A DNA stretch of 47,490 bases. It comes from Maritimibacter sp. REDSEA-S28_B5. GTDB taxonomy: Bacteria > Pseudomonadota > Alphaproteobacteria > Rhodobacterales > Rhodobacteraceae. A program made the translations under genes and the position numbers. Under the pieces are notes generated by a model. That model did not search any database. It worked only from the letters and a program-made list of their open reading frames with translations, and was not told where the DNA came from. This document shows positions 7,422-15,823 of this stretch, piece after piece (position 1 is the first letter of the stretch; each line of letters opens with the position of its first letter). The stretch covers positions 1 through 47,490 of the forward strand of contig LUOO01000072.1 of the NCBI GenBank assembly GCA_001626765.1, written 5' to 3'.

Positions 7422-8258
7422 TTATATCGCATGAACCTCGTGCAGATCGGCCAGATCGGGCCGCGGGCAGGCCCTGAGCAGCGTCATGACGCCGGTCCGC
7501 GCAATGGCCCCGGGCCAGTCAGGCCCGAGCAGCAGGTCGGGCAGGGGGCCGTGTCGCAGGCGAAGGCGACGGTAGTGGTGAAAGGCGGCGAGTCGCAGGA
7601 TCGTGCGCCCGGTCGATCCTGCCGCCGGGTCGCCGGTCAGCGCGTCAGCCAAGGCCCGGTCTACTGCCTTCGCAAGCCTGGCGTATTCCGCGCAAAGATC
7701 CGCAGATGCGATCGCATCCCGTGCCCAGTCGGGCAGGGGCGTATCGCCCAGCGTGGTCACCAGCGTTCCCGCGGGCAGCGCCAAGAGCGGGCCCGCCAGC
7801 AGCGCCGTGCGCGCGGGCAGTAGAATGGCGTCGTCCGGCAGGCCCTCGGCCCAATCGGCGACCGTGGCATCCGGGGCCGGGGTCAGTAGATGCACGGGCT
7901 GGGCCGGGGAAGGCCCCTCGGCATAGATAAGCGCCCTTACGCTTTCGGTTCGACCGCGCCCCTCGGGTGTCAAAGCATAGTTTGACCCGCGCCCGTCGCG
8001 CGTGGCCTCGATCCAGCCGTCGCGCTTGAGCCGGTGAAGCGCCGTGCGCAGCGCCTGGTTGTTGATCCCCATCGGACCCATGAGCCGGTCGAGCACCCGG
8101 CCAGACAGCCGGTCCTCGGGCGCGCGGCATAGATCGCCCATGACGGTCACGACGACCGACCAGACCTTTACGGTCCCGACGGCCATCAGCGCGTCGATCC
8201 GGGCTTGGGTGGGGGAAGAAACCTCGGTCATCGGGCGGGAGGCTACCCCCGCCCGCAT
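7422..8258 (-). CDS. paaX: PaaX-family transcriptional repressor
   Basis: A 278-residue protein resembling PaaX, the phenylacetyl-CoA-responsive repressor. An N-terminal winged helix (about residues 20-100) contains VWSVVVTVMGDLCR and INNQALRTALHRLKRDGWIEATRDGRGSNYALT. A C-terminal effector region ends ACPRPDLADLHEVHAI. Start taken at 8258, where TTGAGG sits 4 nt before the ATG; the ATG at 8231 is an alternative with a weaker site. The gene begins 6 bp after the paaZ stop and is co-transcribed with it. A TetR-type regulator is also encoded in the paa region, so control is probably dual. Confidence 0.85.
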   Translation of the reverse strand: MRAGVASRPMTEVSSPTQARIDALMAVGTVKVWSVVVTVMGDLCRAPEDRLSGRVLDRLMGPMGINNQALRTALHRLKRDGWIEATRDGRGSNYALTPEGRGRTESVRALIYAEGPSPAQPVHLLTPAPDATVADWAEGLPDDAILLPARTALLAGPLLALPAGTLVTTLGDTPLPDWARDAIASADLCAEYARLAKAVDRALADALTGDPAAGSTGRTILRLAAFHHYRRLRLRHGPLPDLLLGPDWPGAIARTGVMTLLRACPRPDLADLHEVHAI

Positions 8259-8264
8259 CCTGCC

Positions 8265-10292
8265 TCAATAGGCGTTCATCGTCAGCAGTTCGTATTCCGC
8301 GACCTTCTCGTCGGCCTCGTCAAGGATCGTGACATGCCAGCGCACTTCGCCATACTCCCCCGTGCGCCGCGTCTTGCGCTTGACGGTCAGGACAACGTGG
8401 ATCGCCGCGCCCGCCACCACCGGCTTCATGAACCGCAGGTTATCAAGACCCGTGTTTGCCAGAACCGGGCCTTCGTTGGGTTCCACGAACAGCCCCGCCG
8501 CGAAGGACAGAAGCAGGTAGCCATGCGCCACGCGGTCCGGAAAGAACGGGTTTCGCTTGGCGGCATCGGCGTCCATGTGTGCATAGAAGGTGTCGCCGGT
8601 GAAATGAGCGAAATGCTCGATGTCGTCCATTGTGACCACGCGCGGCTCGGTAATGATCGTCTCGCCGATCTCGATTTGGGTGAATGTCCGCGTGAAGGGA
8701 TGCGCGGGGGCCGGTTTCGGCGTGGACCCCGGCACATAGACCCCGGTGATCGCCTGCAGCATGTCGGGTGAACCCTGCACCGCGGTGCGCTGCATGAAGT
8801 GCTTCACGCCACGGACGCCGCCCATCTCTTCGCCGCCACCCGCGCGACCGGGGCCGCCATGGATGAGATGCGGCATGGGCGACCCATGCCCGGTCGATTC
8901 CTTGGCCGACACGCGGTCGTTGATATACACGCGGCCATGCCAAGCCGCCGCGCCCATGATTACCTCGCGCGCCACCTTGGTGTCATGGGTGATGAGCGAG
9001 AGCGCGAGCGAGCCTTGGCCACGATTGGCAAGCGCGACGGCATGGGCGGTGTCGCGGTAGGGCATGATGGTCGACACGGGACCAAAGGCCTCGGTCTCAT
9101 GCACCTTGGTGGCCGCATCCGGATCGGCACAGTGAAACAGCATCGGCGGCAGGAAGGCGCCCTTGTCCTTGTCGGCATTATGCACGTCGAAGCGGTCCGG
9201 GTCCCCGATCACGCGCTTGGCTTCGCTGCTGAGGATGGCGACCTTTTCCAGCACATCGGCGCGCTGGTCGGTGGACACGAGCGCCCCCATCCGCGTGGCC
9301 GGGTCGGCAGGGTCGCCGATCACGGTCTTGGACAACCGCGCCTCAAGAGCTGCGATGACGTCGGCCACCCGCGCTTCGGGGGCCAGAATCCGGCGGATCG
9401 CGGTGCATTTCTGCCCTGCCTTCGTCGTCATCTCCCGTGCGACTTCCTTGATGAACAGGTCGAACTCCGGCGCGTCCGGCGTCACATCGGGGCCGAGGAT
9501 CGAGGCGTTTAGGCTGTCGGCCTCAGCGGTGAACCGTGTCGCGTTGCGTAATAGACGCGGGTTCGACCGGAGCTTCAGCGCGGTCTCGGCGGAGCCCGTA
9601 AAGCTCACCATATCCTGCGGCGTGAGCCGGTCGAGCAGGTCGCCGGTGCCGCCCGCGATGAACTGGAGCGCCCCCTCAGGCAGCACGCCGCTGTCGATCA
9701 TCAGGCGCACGGCGAGTTCGGTCACATAGGAGGTCGCCGTCGCCGGCTTCACGATGGCAGGCACGCCCGCCAGAAGGGTGGGCGCGAGTTTCTCCAGCAT
9801 CCCCCAGATCGGGAAGTTGAAGGCGTTGATATGTACCGCGACGCCCTGAAGCGGCGTGTAGATATGCTGGCCGAGAAAGACCCCGGTCTTGCCGAACTGT
9901 TCCACCTCGCCATCGACGAGAACATGCCCGTCGGGCAGCTCGCGCTTGCCTTTCGAGGCAAAGACGAACAGCGTCCCGATGCCCCCGTCAATGTCATAGG
10001 CATGGTCGGCCTGCGTGGCGCCGGTGTTGAACGACAGATCGTAGAGCGCTTGTTTGTGCTCGGTCAGATGGAGCGCGAGCTTTTTTAGCATCGAGGCGCG
10101 CTCATGAAAGCCCATCTCTCGCAAGGCAGGGCCGCCGACAAGTCGCGCATGGTCGAGCATGGCCTGCACGTCGAGCGCACCGCCCGCCCGCGCGATGACC
10201 TTGCCCGTCACGGCCGAAGCGATGGGGCGGGCCTCGTCCCCGGGCTGTATCCATTTGCCTGCGGCAAAGCTCGCCACGTCGATCATCGTCAT
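8265..10292 (-). CDS. paaZ: PaaZ: oxepin-CoA hydrolase / 3-oxo-5,6-dehydrosuberyl-CoA semialdehyde dehydrogenase
   Basis: A 675-residue fusion protein, near the E. coli length. The N-terminal aldehyde dehydrogenase domain (about 1-520) has the Glu in FTAEADSLNAS and the catalytic Cys in KAGQKCTAIRR. The C-terminal MaoC-like (R)-hydratase domain (about 540-675) has GDTFYAHMDADAAKRNPFF followed by VAHGYL. It opens the oxepin-CoA ring and oxidises the resulting semialdehyde. Start ATG follows GGGAGGAGAAG directly; longer in-frame starts are not supported. It is divergent from paaG, with a TetR-type palindrome between them, and is followed by paaX. Confidence 0.96.
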   Translation of the reverse strand: MTMIDVASFAAGKWIQPGDEARPIASAVTGKVIARAGGALDVQAMLDHARLVGGPALREMGFHERASMLKKLALHLTEHKQALYDLSFNTGATQADHAYDIDGGIGTLFVFASKGKRELPDGHVLVDGEVEQFGKTGVFLGQHIYTPLQGVAVHINAFNFPIWGMLEKLAPTLLAGVPAIVKPATATSYVTELAVRLMIDSGVLPEGALQFIAGGTGDLLDRLTPQDMVSFTGSAETALKLRSNPRLLRNATRFTAEADSLNASILGPDVTPDAPEFDLFIKEVAREMTTKAGQKCTAIRRILAPEARVADVIAALEARLSKTVIGDPADPATRMGALVSTDQRADVLEKVAILSSEAKRVIGDPDRFDVHNADKDKGAFLPPMLFHCADPDAATKVHETEAFGPVSTIMPYRDTAHAVALANRGQGSLALSLITHDTKVAREVIMGAAAWHGRVYINDRVSAKESTGHGSPMPHLIHGGPGRAGGGEEMGGVRGVKHFMQRTAVQGSPDMLQAITGVYVPGSTPKPAPAHPFTRTFTQIEIGETIITEPRVVTMDDIEHFAHFTGDTFYAHMDADAAKRNPFFPDRVAHGYLLLSFAAGLFVEPNEGPVLANTGLDNLRFMKPVVAGAAIHVVLTVKRKTRRTGEYGEVRWHVTILDEADEKVAEYELLTMNAY

Positions 10293-10335
10293 CTTCTCCT
10301 CCCAAACTGCCGGATTCGGCGCTTGAAACATTATT

Positions 10336-10347
10336 GACCGTCCGGTC
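10336..10347. promoter_or_regulatory. TetR-type operator GACCG-TC-CGGTC between paaZ and paaG
   Basis: The palindrome GACCGTCCGGTC lies in the 91-bp divergent promoter region, 44 bp from paaZ and 36 bp from paaG. The same GACCG-NN-CGGTC pattern recurs before paaJ at 19143-19154. Such sites are typical of TetR-family catabolic repressors, and a TetR gene closes the paaGIK operon. It probably controls both directions. Confidence 0.75.
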
Positions 10348-10383
10348 GGTTTAAGCAACAGTAACCCCAACAGGGAGGACAAG

Positions 10384-11169
10384 ATGGGCGACACGATTCT
10401 CGTGGCGGATCAAGGTGACTGGGTTGAAGTGACCCTCAACCGCCCCGATCGGCTGAACTCGTTTACCGAAGAGATGCATCTGGCGCTTCGCGCGGCTTTG
10501 GACAGTGCGGCTGGCAAACGCTGCGTGCTGCTGACCGGGGCCGGGCGGGGGTTCTGCGCAGGGCAGGACCTTGGCGACCGTGACCCGCGCAAGATGACCG
10601 ACATCGACCTTGGCCATACGGTGCGCACCCTCTGGGCCCCGCTGGTGCGCCAGATCCGGGCGCTCGAAATGCCCGTGATCTGCGCGGTGAACGGGGTCGC
10701 GGCGGGGGCGGGATCGAGCGTCGCGCTGGCCTGTGACATGGTCTTCGCGGGCGCGAGCGCGAAATTCATCCAGAGCTTTGCCAACGTGGGCCTCGTGCCC
10801 GACACGGGTGGGTCGTTTTCGCTGACCAACCTGCTTGGCCCCGCGCGGGCGCGCGGTCTGTCGCTCACCGGCGAACCGCTGAAGGCAGAACAGGCCGCCG
10901 ACTGGGGCCTCATCTGGAAATGCGTGCCCGATGAAGAGCTTATGGACACGGCGCGGGCACAGGCCGAGGCTTTTGCCAAAGGGCCGACCTTTGGATACGC
11001 CCAGACGAAAAAGGCCATTCAGGCGGCCGAAACGAACACGATGGATGCGCAACTCGATCTCGAGGCCGAGCTTATGTTCCAATGCGGACGCTCGCCTGAC
11101 TATGCCGAGGGCGTCGGTGCCTTCCTCGATAAACGAAAGCCCGTTTTCACGGGGAGGAAACCCGAATGA
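10384..11169 (+). CDS. paaG: PaaG: 1,2-epoxyphenylacetyl-CoA isomerase (crotonase family)
   Basis: 261 residues, crotonase fold. The oxyanion-hole segments GAGRGFCAGQDL and NGVAAGAGSSVALACD are present. The segment GLVPDTGGSFSLTNLLG carries the acidic residue expected for PaaG, and ADWGLIWKCV is characteristic of the PaaG subfamily rather than generic enoyl-CoA hydratases. It converts ring-1,2-epoxyphenylacetyl-CoA to the oxepin and isomerises unsaturated intermediates. Start ATG follows ACAGGGAGGACAAG. First gene of paaG-paaI-paaK-tetR; its stop overlaps the paaI start (ATGA). Confidence 0.95.
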   Translation: MGDTILVADQGDWVEVTLNRPDRLNSFTEEMHLALRAALDSAAGKRCVLLTGAGRGFCAGQDLGDRDPRKMTDIDLGHTVRTLWAPLVRQIRALEMPVICAVNGVAAGAGSSVALACDMVFAGASAKFIQSFANVGLVPDTGGSFSLTNLLGPARARGLSLTGEPLKAEQAADWGLIWKCVPDEELMDTARAQAEAFAKGPTFGYAQTKKAIQAAETNTMDAQLDLEAELMFQCGRSPDYAEGVGAFLDKRKPVFTGRKPE

Positions 11170-11600
11170 CGCCCAAGGACATCGCAGAGCGCGCCTGCAA
11201 CATCATGTGGGCCAATGACGACGCGTCGAAATGGTTCGGCATGGAATTGGGCCAGGTCGACGCGGGCCGCGCTGTCCTGACCCTCACCGTCCAGCCGCAC
11301 CACTGCAACGGGCACAAGATCTGCCACGGCGGCGTGATTTTTGCGCTGGCCGACAGCGCCTTTGCCTTTGCCTGCAACTCGGGCAACCAGAACACGGTGG
11401 CCCAGCACAACCTGATCAACTTCCTCGCCCCGGGTCGCGAGGGCGACGTTCTGACTGCCACCGCCGAGGAGCTTTACCTCAAGGGGCGGGGCGGCATCTA
11501 CGACATTCACGTGGAAAATCAGGACGGTGTTCGGATCGCGGAAATGCGCGGCATGTCGCGCGCGATTCCTGGACATCTGTTTGAGGAGGAGAGCAAATGA
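11166..11600 (+). CDS. paaI: PaaI: hydroxyphenylacetyl-CoA thioesterase (hotdog fold)
   Basis: 144 residues, hotdog thioesterase. The segment CNGHKICHGGVIFALADSAFAFACN contains the HGG turn and the Asp of LADSAFAF expected for PaaI. It salvages CoA from dead-end acyl-CoA intermediates of the phenylacetate pathway. Its ATG overlaps the paaG stop and its stop overlaps the paaK start, indicating coupled translation. Confidence 0.94.
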   Translation: MTPKDIAERACNIMWANDDASKWFGMELGQVDAGRAVLTLTVQPHHCNGHKICHGGVIFALADSAFAFACNSGNQNTVAQHNLINFLAPGREGDVLTATAEELYLKGRGGIYDIHVENQDGVRIAEMRGMSRAIPGHLFEEESK

Positions 11601-12907
11601 AGGACCTGACCCCGGATCGTGCGACGCTGGACGCGATCGAGATCGCCTCGATCGACGAAATTCGCGCGCTGCAACTGGGGCGGCTGAAATGGTCGCTGCG
11701 TCATGCCTATGACAACGTGCCGATGTATCGGCAGCGGTTCGACGAGGCGGGGGTGCATCCCGACGATCTTCACACGCTGTCTGACCTCGCCAAGTTCCCC
11801 TTCACCTACAAGAGCGACCTGCGCGACAACTACCCCTTCGGGCTTTTCGCGGTCCCGCGCGAGAAGATCGTACGTGTGCATGCCAGTTCCGGCACGACGG
11901 GCAAACCGACCGTCGTGGGATATACCGCGGGCGACATCTCCAACTGGGCCGATCTCATCGCGCGGTCGCTGCGTGCCTCGGGCGTGCGACCCGGCGACAT
12001 CGTGCACAATGCCTATGGCTATGGCCTCTTTACCGGCGGTCTGGGCGCGCATTACGGGATCGAACGGCTGGGGGCCACGGCGGTCCCGGTGTCGGGTGGG
12101 ATGACCGAGCGGCAGGTGACGCTCATTCAGGATTTCGCGCCCAAGGCGATCATGGTCACGCCCTCCTATATGCTCAATATCCTTGAGCAATATCATAAGC
12201 TTGGTCTGGACCCGCGAGGCTCGTCGCTCGAAGTCGGCATCTTCGGGGCCGAACCCTGGACCGATGCGATGCGGCGCGAGGTGGAAGAGGCGTTCGACAT
12301 GCACGCCGTCGATATCTACGGGTTGTCCGAGATCATGGGGCCGGGTGTCGCCAACGAATGTGTCGAGACGAAAGACGGCCCGGTCATCTGGGAGGATCAC
12401 TTCCTGCCCGAGATCATCGACCCGGAGACGGGCGAAGTGCTGCCGGACGGGGAACTGGGCGAGTTGGTGTTCACGACGCTCACCAAAGAGGGTCTGCCGA
12501 TGATCCGCTACCGGACCCGCGACCTTACGCGGCTTTTGCCCGGCACCGCGCGGTCGATGCGGCGGATGGAGAAGATCACCGGGCGGTCGGATGACATGAT
12601 GATCCTGCGCGGCGTGAACGTGTTCCCGACCCAGATCGAGGAACAGGTGCTGGCCACGGGTGGCATCGCGCCGCATTTCCAGATCGAGCTTTACAGGGCA
12701 GGTCGCATGGACGGGATGCGCGTCCATGTCGAGGCGCTGCCGGATGCCGCCGACGAGGCGTCTAAGAACGCTGCCGCGCGGATGTTGTCCAAGCGGATCA
12801 AGGATATCGTCGGCGTCTCGACCGACATCGTCGTGGGTGATCCAGGGCAGGTGGCGCGGTCCGAAGGCAAGGCCAAGCGCGTGGTGGATAACCGGGGGAA
12901 CGGCTGA
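11597..12907 (+). CDS. paaK: PaaK: phenylacetate-CoA ligase
   Basis: 436 residues, the normal length for PaaK. It activates phenylacetate to phenylacetyl-CoA with ATP, the entry step of the pathway. Visible motifs: HASSGTTGKPTVVGYT (phosphate-binding loop), DIYGLSEIMGPGVANEC, the YRTRDLTRLL hinge region, and a C-terminal SEGKAKRVVDNRG that supplies the catalytic Lys. Overlaps paaI by 4 bp and the TetR gene by 1 bp. Confidence 0.96.
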   Translation: MKDLTPDRATLDAIEIASIDEIRALQLGRLKWSLRHAYDNVPMYRQRFDEAGVHPDDLHTLSDLAKFPFTYKSDLRDNYPFGLFAVPREKIVRVHASSGTTGKPTVVGYTAGDISNWADLIARSLRASGVRPGDIVHNAYGYGLFTGGLGAHYGIERLGATAVPVSGGMTERQVTLIQDFAPKAIMVTPSYMLNILEQYHKLGLDPRGSSLEVGIFGAEPWTDAMRREVEEAFDMHAVDIYGLSEIMGPGVANECVETKDGPVIWEDHFLPEIIDPETGEVLPDGELGELVFTTLTKEGLPMIRYRTRDLTRLLPGTARSMRRMEKITGRSDDMMILRGVNVFPTQIEEQVLATGGIAPHFQIELYRAGRMDGMRVHVEALPDAADEASKNAAARMLSKRIKDIVGVSTDIVVGDPGQVARSEGKAKRVVDNRGNG

Positions 12908-13515
12908 TGGCGCGGAGCATCGCGCGGGACCATGACGAAAAGCGTGCGGCGATCCTGCGGGGTGCCGCGCGCGTCTTTGCCCGCGACGGGTTCGACCGGG
13001 CCTCGATGACCCAGCTCGCGAAAGAGTGTGGGATTTCAAAGGCGAACGTGTATCACTACTACACCTCGAAGGACGCGATCCTCTATGACGTGCTGGACGG
13101 CTACCTGTCGGATCTCGCTGAGCGGGTGACCGGGCTCGACCTGACCGGGGCCTCGCCCGAGGATGCGCTGCGCCGGGTCGTGGTCGAAATCATGCTGGCC
13201 TACGAGGGCGCGGACGATGAACACCGGGTGCAGATGTCGGGGGTGGACCTGCTCCCGCCGGATCAGCAACGGGTGCTCAAGGGCTACCAACGCCAGATCG
13301 TCGATCACGTGTCGGGGCTTCTGGGCCGCGTCGCGCCGGGGCTGGACACCGACAGGACCAAGCTGCGGCAGGCAACCATGGCGCTTTTCGGTATGCTCAA
13401 CTGGTACTACATGTGGAGCGCCGGGGCAGGGCGCGAGGCACGTCTCGAATACGCCGAACTCGTGGCCGAGATGACGCTGGGCGGTGTGCGCGCGCTGGTC
13501 CCGCCTCTGGCGTGA
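12907..13515 (+). CDS. TetR/AcrR-family regulator of the paa genes (PaaR-like)
   Basis: 202 residues. The N-terminal TetR DNA-binding domain is clear: AAILRGAARVFARDGFDRASMTQLAKECGISKANVYHYYTSKDAIL. The C-terminal ligand domain is helical and ends with a region containing a Tyr/Trp-rich FGMLNWYYMWSAGAG. Its ATG shares a base with the paaK stop (TGATG), so it is the last gene of paaG-I-K-tetR. Two GACCG-NN-CGGTC palindromes in this window lie before paaZ/paaG and before paaJ; I infer they are its operators. The likely effector is phenylacetyl-CoA or another CoA ester, as known for PaaR proteins, but this is not proven here. Confidence 0.92.
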   Translation: MARSIARDHDEKRAAILRGAARVFARDGFDRASMTQLAKECGISKANVYHYYTSKDAILYDVLDGYLSDLAERVTGLDLTGASPEDALRRVVVEIMLAYEGADDEHRVQMSGVDLLPPDQQRVLKGYQRQIVDHVSGLLGRVAPGLDTDRTKLRQATMALFGMLNWYYMWSAGAGREARLEYAELVAEMTLGGVRALVPPLA

Positions 13516-13534
13516 TCGCAGCGCCGCCGCTGTT

Positions 13535-14290
13535 TCAGGACAGCCCGTTCTTTTCCAGAATAGGACGTAGACGTTCCATCCAGCGCGACTTGAGCGTTTC
13601 CGTGTCCTCGTGACGCAGGCCCATCGCCTTGAGCTGATCCAAGCGGCCGGGCGATCCAATGCCAAAGCTGGTCGCCACGCGCGGCATCCAATAGTCGAGC
13701 GAATCCCGCAGGTTGACCCCCTCCGCCACGAGCCGCGCGACACCTTCTTCGGCAAGGGCCGCATGGGTTTCCTCGCCCCGGGCCACGTCGCGCAGGACCT
13801 CCGCGAGCGGCTGGTAGCTGACCCAAGACATTTCCCCCAGTTGAACGCAAACGGCGTGACCCATGAGAAGGTTCATGACCACCGCGTCGGCCCAGTCGGT
13901 CATCGGGTAGTTGAGCACCGCAAGCCGCATGTCGGTTTCGACCCGGCTGGCCCCGATGTCGGCGTCGCGCGCGAGCCGCGTGTGCCACGGGTGCTGGTCC
14001 ACGTAGCGCGCCGTATCGGCCCCGAAATCGCCCATCAGCGCCAGAACCGCGCGGGCATTGGCGAGCTTTTCGGCAACGATCCGCGCCGAGGCTTCCCGTG
14101 CGGCGATCCCCGGTCCGCCGTTGATCTGTTCGGAAAAACCGGCGGCCCCCGCGAGGTTCGAGTCGACGAAGGTTGACATGATCTTGAGCAATTCCGCCCG
14201 GTAGCGCGGCGGCACGTTGCCGGGCGAAGTCAGGCGTCCACCTGCGGCGAGGTAGTCGGCCAGCCTCATGGTGTCGAAATCACTGGTCAT
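13535..14290 (-). CDS. Additional PaaA/PaaC-family ferritin-like protein
   Basis: 251 residues, predicted all-helical, resembling the phenylacetic acid catabolic protein family (PaaA/PaaC, ferritin-like). It is distinct from the canonical paaA and paaC also present here. An ExxH motif (RGEETHAAL) is visible; a complete second diiron half-site is not obvious. The ATG at 14290 overlaps the last 11 bp of paaE, so it is the last gene of paaJ-A-B-C-D-E. It is convergent with the TetR gene, 19 bp away. Its role is unknown: perhaps an assembly or protective subunit of the epoxidase, or a paralogous oxygenase subunit. Confidence 0.8.
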   Translation of the reverse strand: MTSDFDTMRLADYLAAGGRLTSPGNVPPRYRAELLKIMSTFVDSNLAGAAGFSEQINGGPGIAAREASARIVAEKLANARAVLALMGDFGADTARYVDQHPWHTRLARDADIGASRVETDMRLAVLNYPMTDWADAVVMNLLMGHAVCVQLGEMSWVSYQPLAEVLRDVARGEETHAALAEEGVARLVAEGVNLRDSLDYWMPRVATSFGIGSPGRLDQLKAMGLRHEDTETLKSRWMERLRPILEKNGLS

Positions 14291-15350
14291 AATCGACCAC
14301 CACGCGGTCCGTGACCGGGAAGGATTGGCAGGACAGGATGTAGCCCTTTTCGACCTCGTAATCTTCGAGTGCGTGGTTCGTGGCCATCTCGACCTCACCT
14401 TCGATGACGCGGCAGCGACAGGTCGAACAGACCCCCGCCTTGCAGGAATAGGGCGCGTCGAGGTCACCGGCACGGGCGGCATCGAGCACGGAAAGCTCTT
14501 TCGACGCGTCCACCGCGCGCGTGGCACCGTCCAGCGTCACGACGATCTGCGCCTGATTGCCGCCCTTCGCGGCCTCTTTCGAGATGACGCGCTTGGCGAG
14601 GCGACCGGGCTGCGACGAGGCGAAAAGCTCGAACTTGATCTGCTCTTCGGCAAGGCCGGCGGCCTTCAGCCCGGCGGCGATGCCGAGCATCATGGGCTCG
14701 GGCCCGCAGATGAAGGCGGTGTCGATGCCCTCGGCGTCGAGAAAGCCCGACCGCATGAGCGCACCCACCTTCGCTTCGTCGATGCGGCCCGTGAAGAGGT
14801 CGATGTCCTGCGCGTCGGTTTCAAGCACATGGATCACGGCCAAGCGCCCCATGTAGGTGTTCTTTAGATCCTCTAGCTCTTCGCGGAACATGATCGTGGC
14901 CACCCCCCGGTTCGCGTAGACCAGCGTGAAGGTAGAGCGCGGTTCGCGGGCGAGGGTGGACTTAAGGATCGAGAGCACCGGCGTGATGCCGGAGCCACCG
15001 GCGAAGCCCACGTAGGTCCTGCCAGCGTCCGGGTCGAGAGGCGTGTGGAAGCGGCCCATGGGCGGCATCGCCTCGATCCGGTCACCGATTTTCAGGTCTT
15101 CATTCGCCCAAGTCGAAAACGCCCCGCCGTCGACGCGCTTGATGCCCACCTGAAGGATGCCGTCATCCAGCCCCGCGCAGATCGAATAGGAGCGGCGCAA
15201 TTCCTCGCCGTCGAAATCGCGGCGGAAGGTGAGGTACTGGCCTTGGGTAAAGGCAAAGGCCGCCGCGTCCGCCGGCTTCAACGTCACCACCACCGCGTCG
15301 CGGATGGTCTTCTTGATGTCCGTCACTTCAAGCTCGTGAAACCGTGCCAT
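14280..15350 (-). CDS. paaE: PaaE: reductase of the phenylacetyl-CoA epoxidase complex
   Basis: 356 residues, the E. coli length. The N-terminal FAD/NAD(P)H ferredoxin-reductase module has RRSYSICAG (flavin) and FAGGSGITPVLSI (pyridine nucleotide). The C-terminal plant-type 2Fe-2S domain has YSCKAGVCSTCRCRV plus a distal YILSCQ, giving four Cys ligands. It passes electrons to the PaaA diiron site. Start ATG follows GGGAGGCGCTG; a longer frame upstream overlaps paaD and is not credible. It is 10 bp after paaD. Confidence 0.96.
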   Translation of the reverse strand: MARFHELEVTDIKKTIRDAVVVTLKPADAAAFAFTQGQYLTFRRDFDGEELRRSYSICAGLDDGILQVGIKRVDGGAFSTWANEDLKIGDRIEAMPPMGRFHTPLDPDAGRTYVGFAGGSGITPVLSILKSTLAREPRSTFTLVYANRGVATIMFREELEDLKNTYMGRLAVIHVLETDAQDIDLFTGRIDEAKVGALMRSGFLDAEGIDTAFICGPEPMMLGIAAGLKAAGLAEEQIKFELFASSQPGRLAKRVISKEAAKGGNQAQIVVTLDGATRAVDASKELSVLDAARAGDLDAPYSCKAGVCSTCRCRVIEGEVEMATNHALEDYEVEKGYILSCQSFPVTDRVVVDYDQ

Positions 15351-15360
15351 CAGCGCCTCC

Positions 15361-15819
15361 CTAGATGCACTTGAAATAGTCGAAGGGTTCGAGGCAGTCC
15401 TTGCACCGCCACTGCGCCTTGCAGGGTGTCGATCCGAACTGGCTGAGCTTTTCCACATTGGAACTTGCACAATTCGGACATTTATCGGGGCCCCCGGCCG
15501 GTTGAGGCGGGGCAATACCGTAATTTTCCAACTTTTCCCGCCCGCGCTGGGTCATCCAGTCGGTGGTCCATGCGGGCGAGAGCTGGCGTTTCAGCCGGAT
15601 GTCCTCCAACCCGTGACCCCGCAGCGCCGTCTCGATCTCCAGATTGATAATCGAGGTCGCCGGGCAGCCCGAATAGGTCGGCGTTACGGTCACGACGCAG
15701 CTATTATCCTCCCACGCCACGTCCCGGATGATGCCGAGGTCCGTCAGCGTGATGACCGGGATTTCCGGGTCAGGGATGGTGTCGAGCCAGTCCCAGATTT
15801 GCTCCACCGAGGGGCGCAT
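15361..15819 (-). CDS. paaD: PaaD: MIP18-type factor for epoxidase maturation
   Basis: 152 residues. The N-terminal MIP18/DUF59 domain contains the PDPEIPVITLTDLGI opening and TPTYSGCPATSIINLEI with its conserved Cys. The C-terminal zinc-ribbon-like module has CPNC and CKDC pairs. PaaD is required for a functional phenylacetyl-CoA epoxidase, probably in iron-sulphur cluster handling. It starts 4 bp downstream of the paaC stop. Confidence 0.95.
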   Translation of the reverse strand: MRPSVEQIWDWLDTIPDPEIPVITLTDLGIIRDVAWEDNSCVVTVTPTYSGCPATSIINLEIETALRGHGLEDIRLKRQLSPAWTTDWMTQRGREKLENYGIAPPQPAGGPDKCPNCASSNVEKLSQFGSTPCKAQWRCKDCLEPFDYFKCI

Positions 15820-15823
15820 CGGT

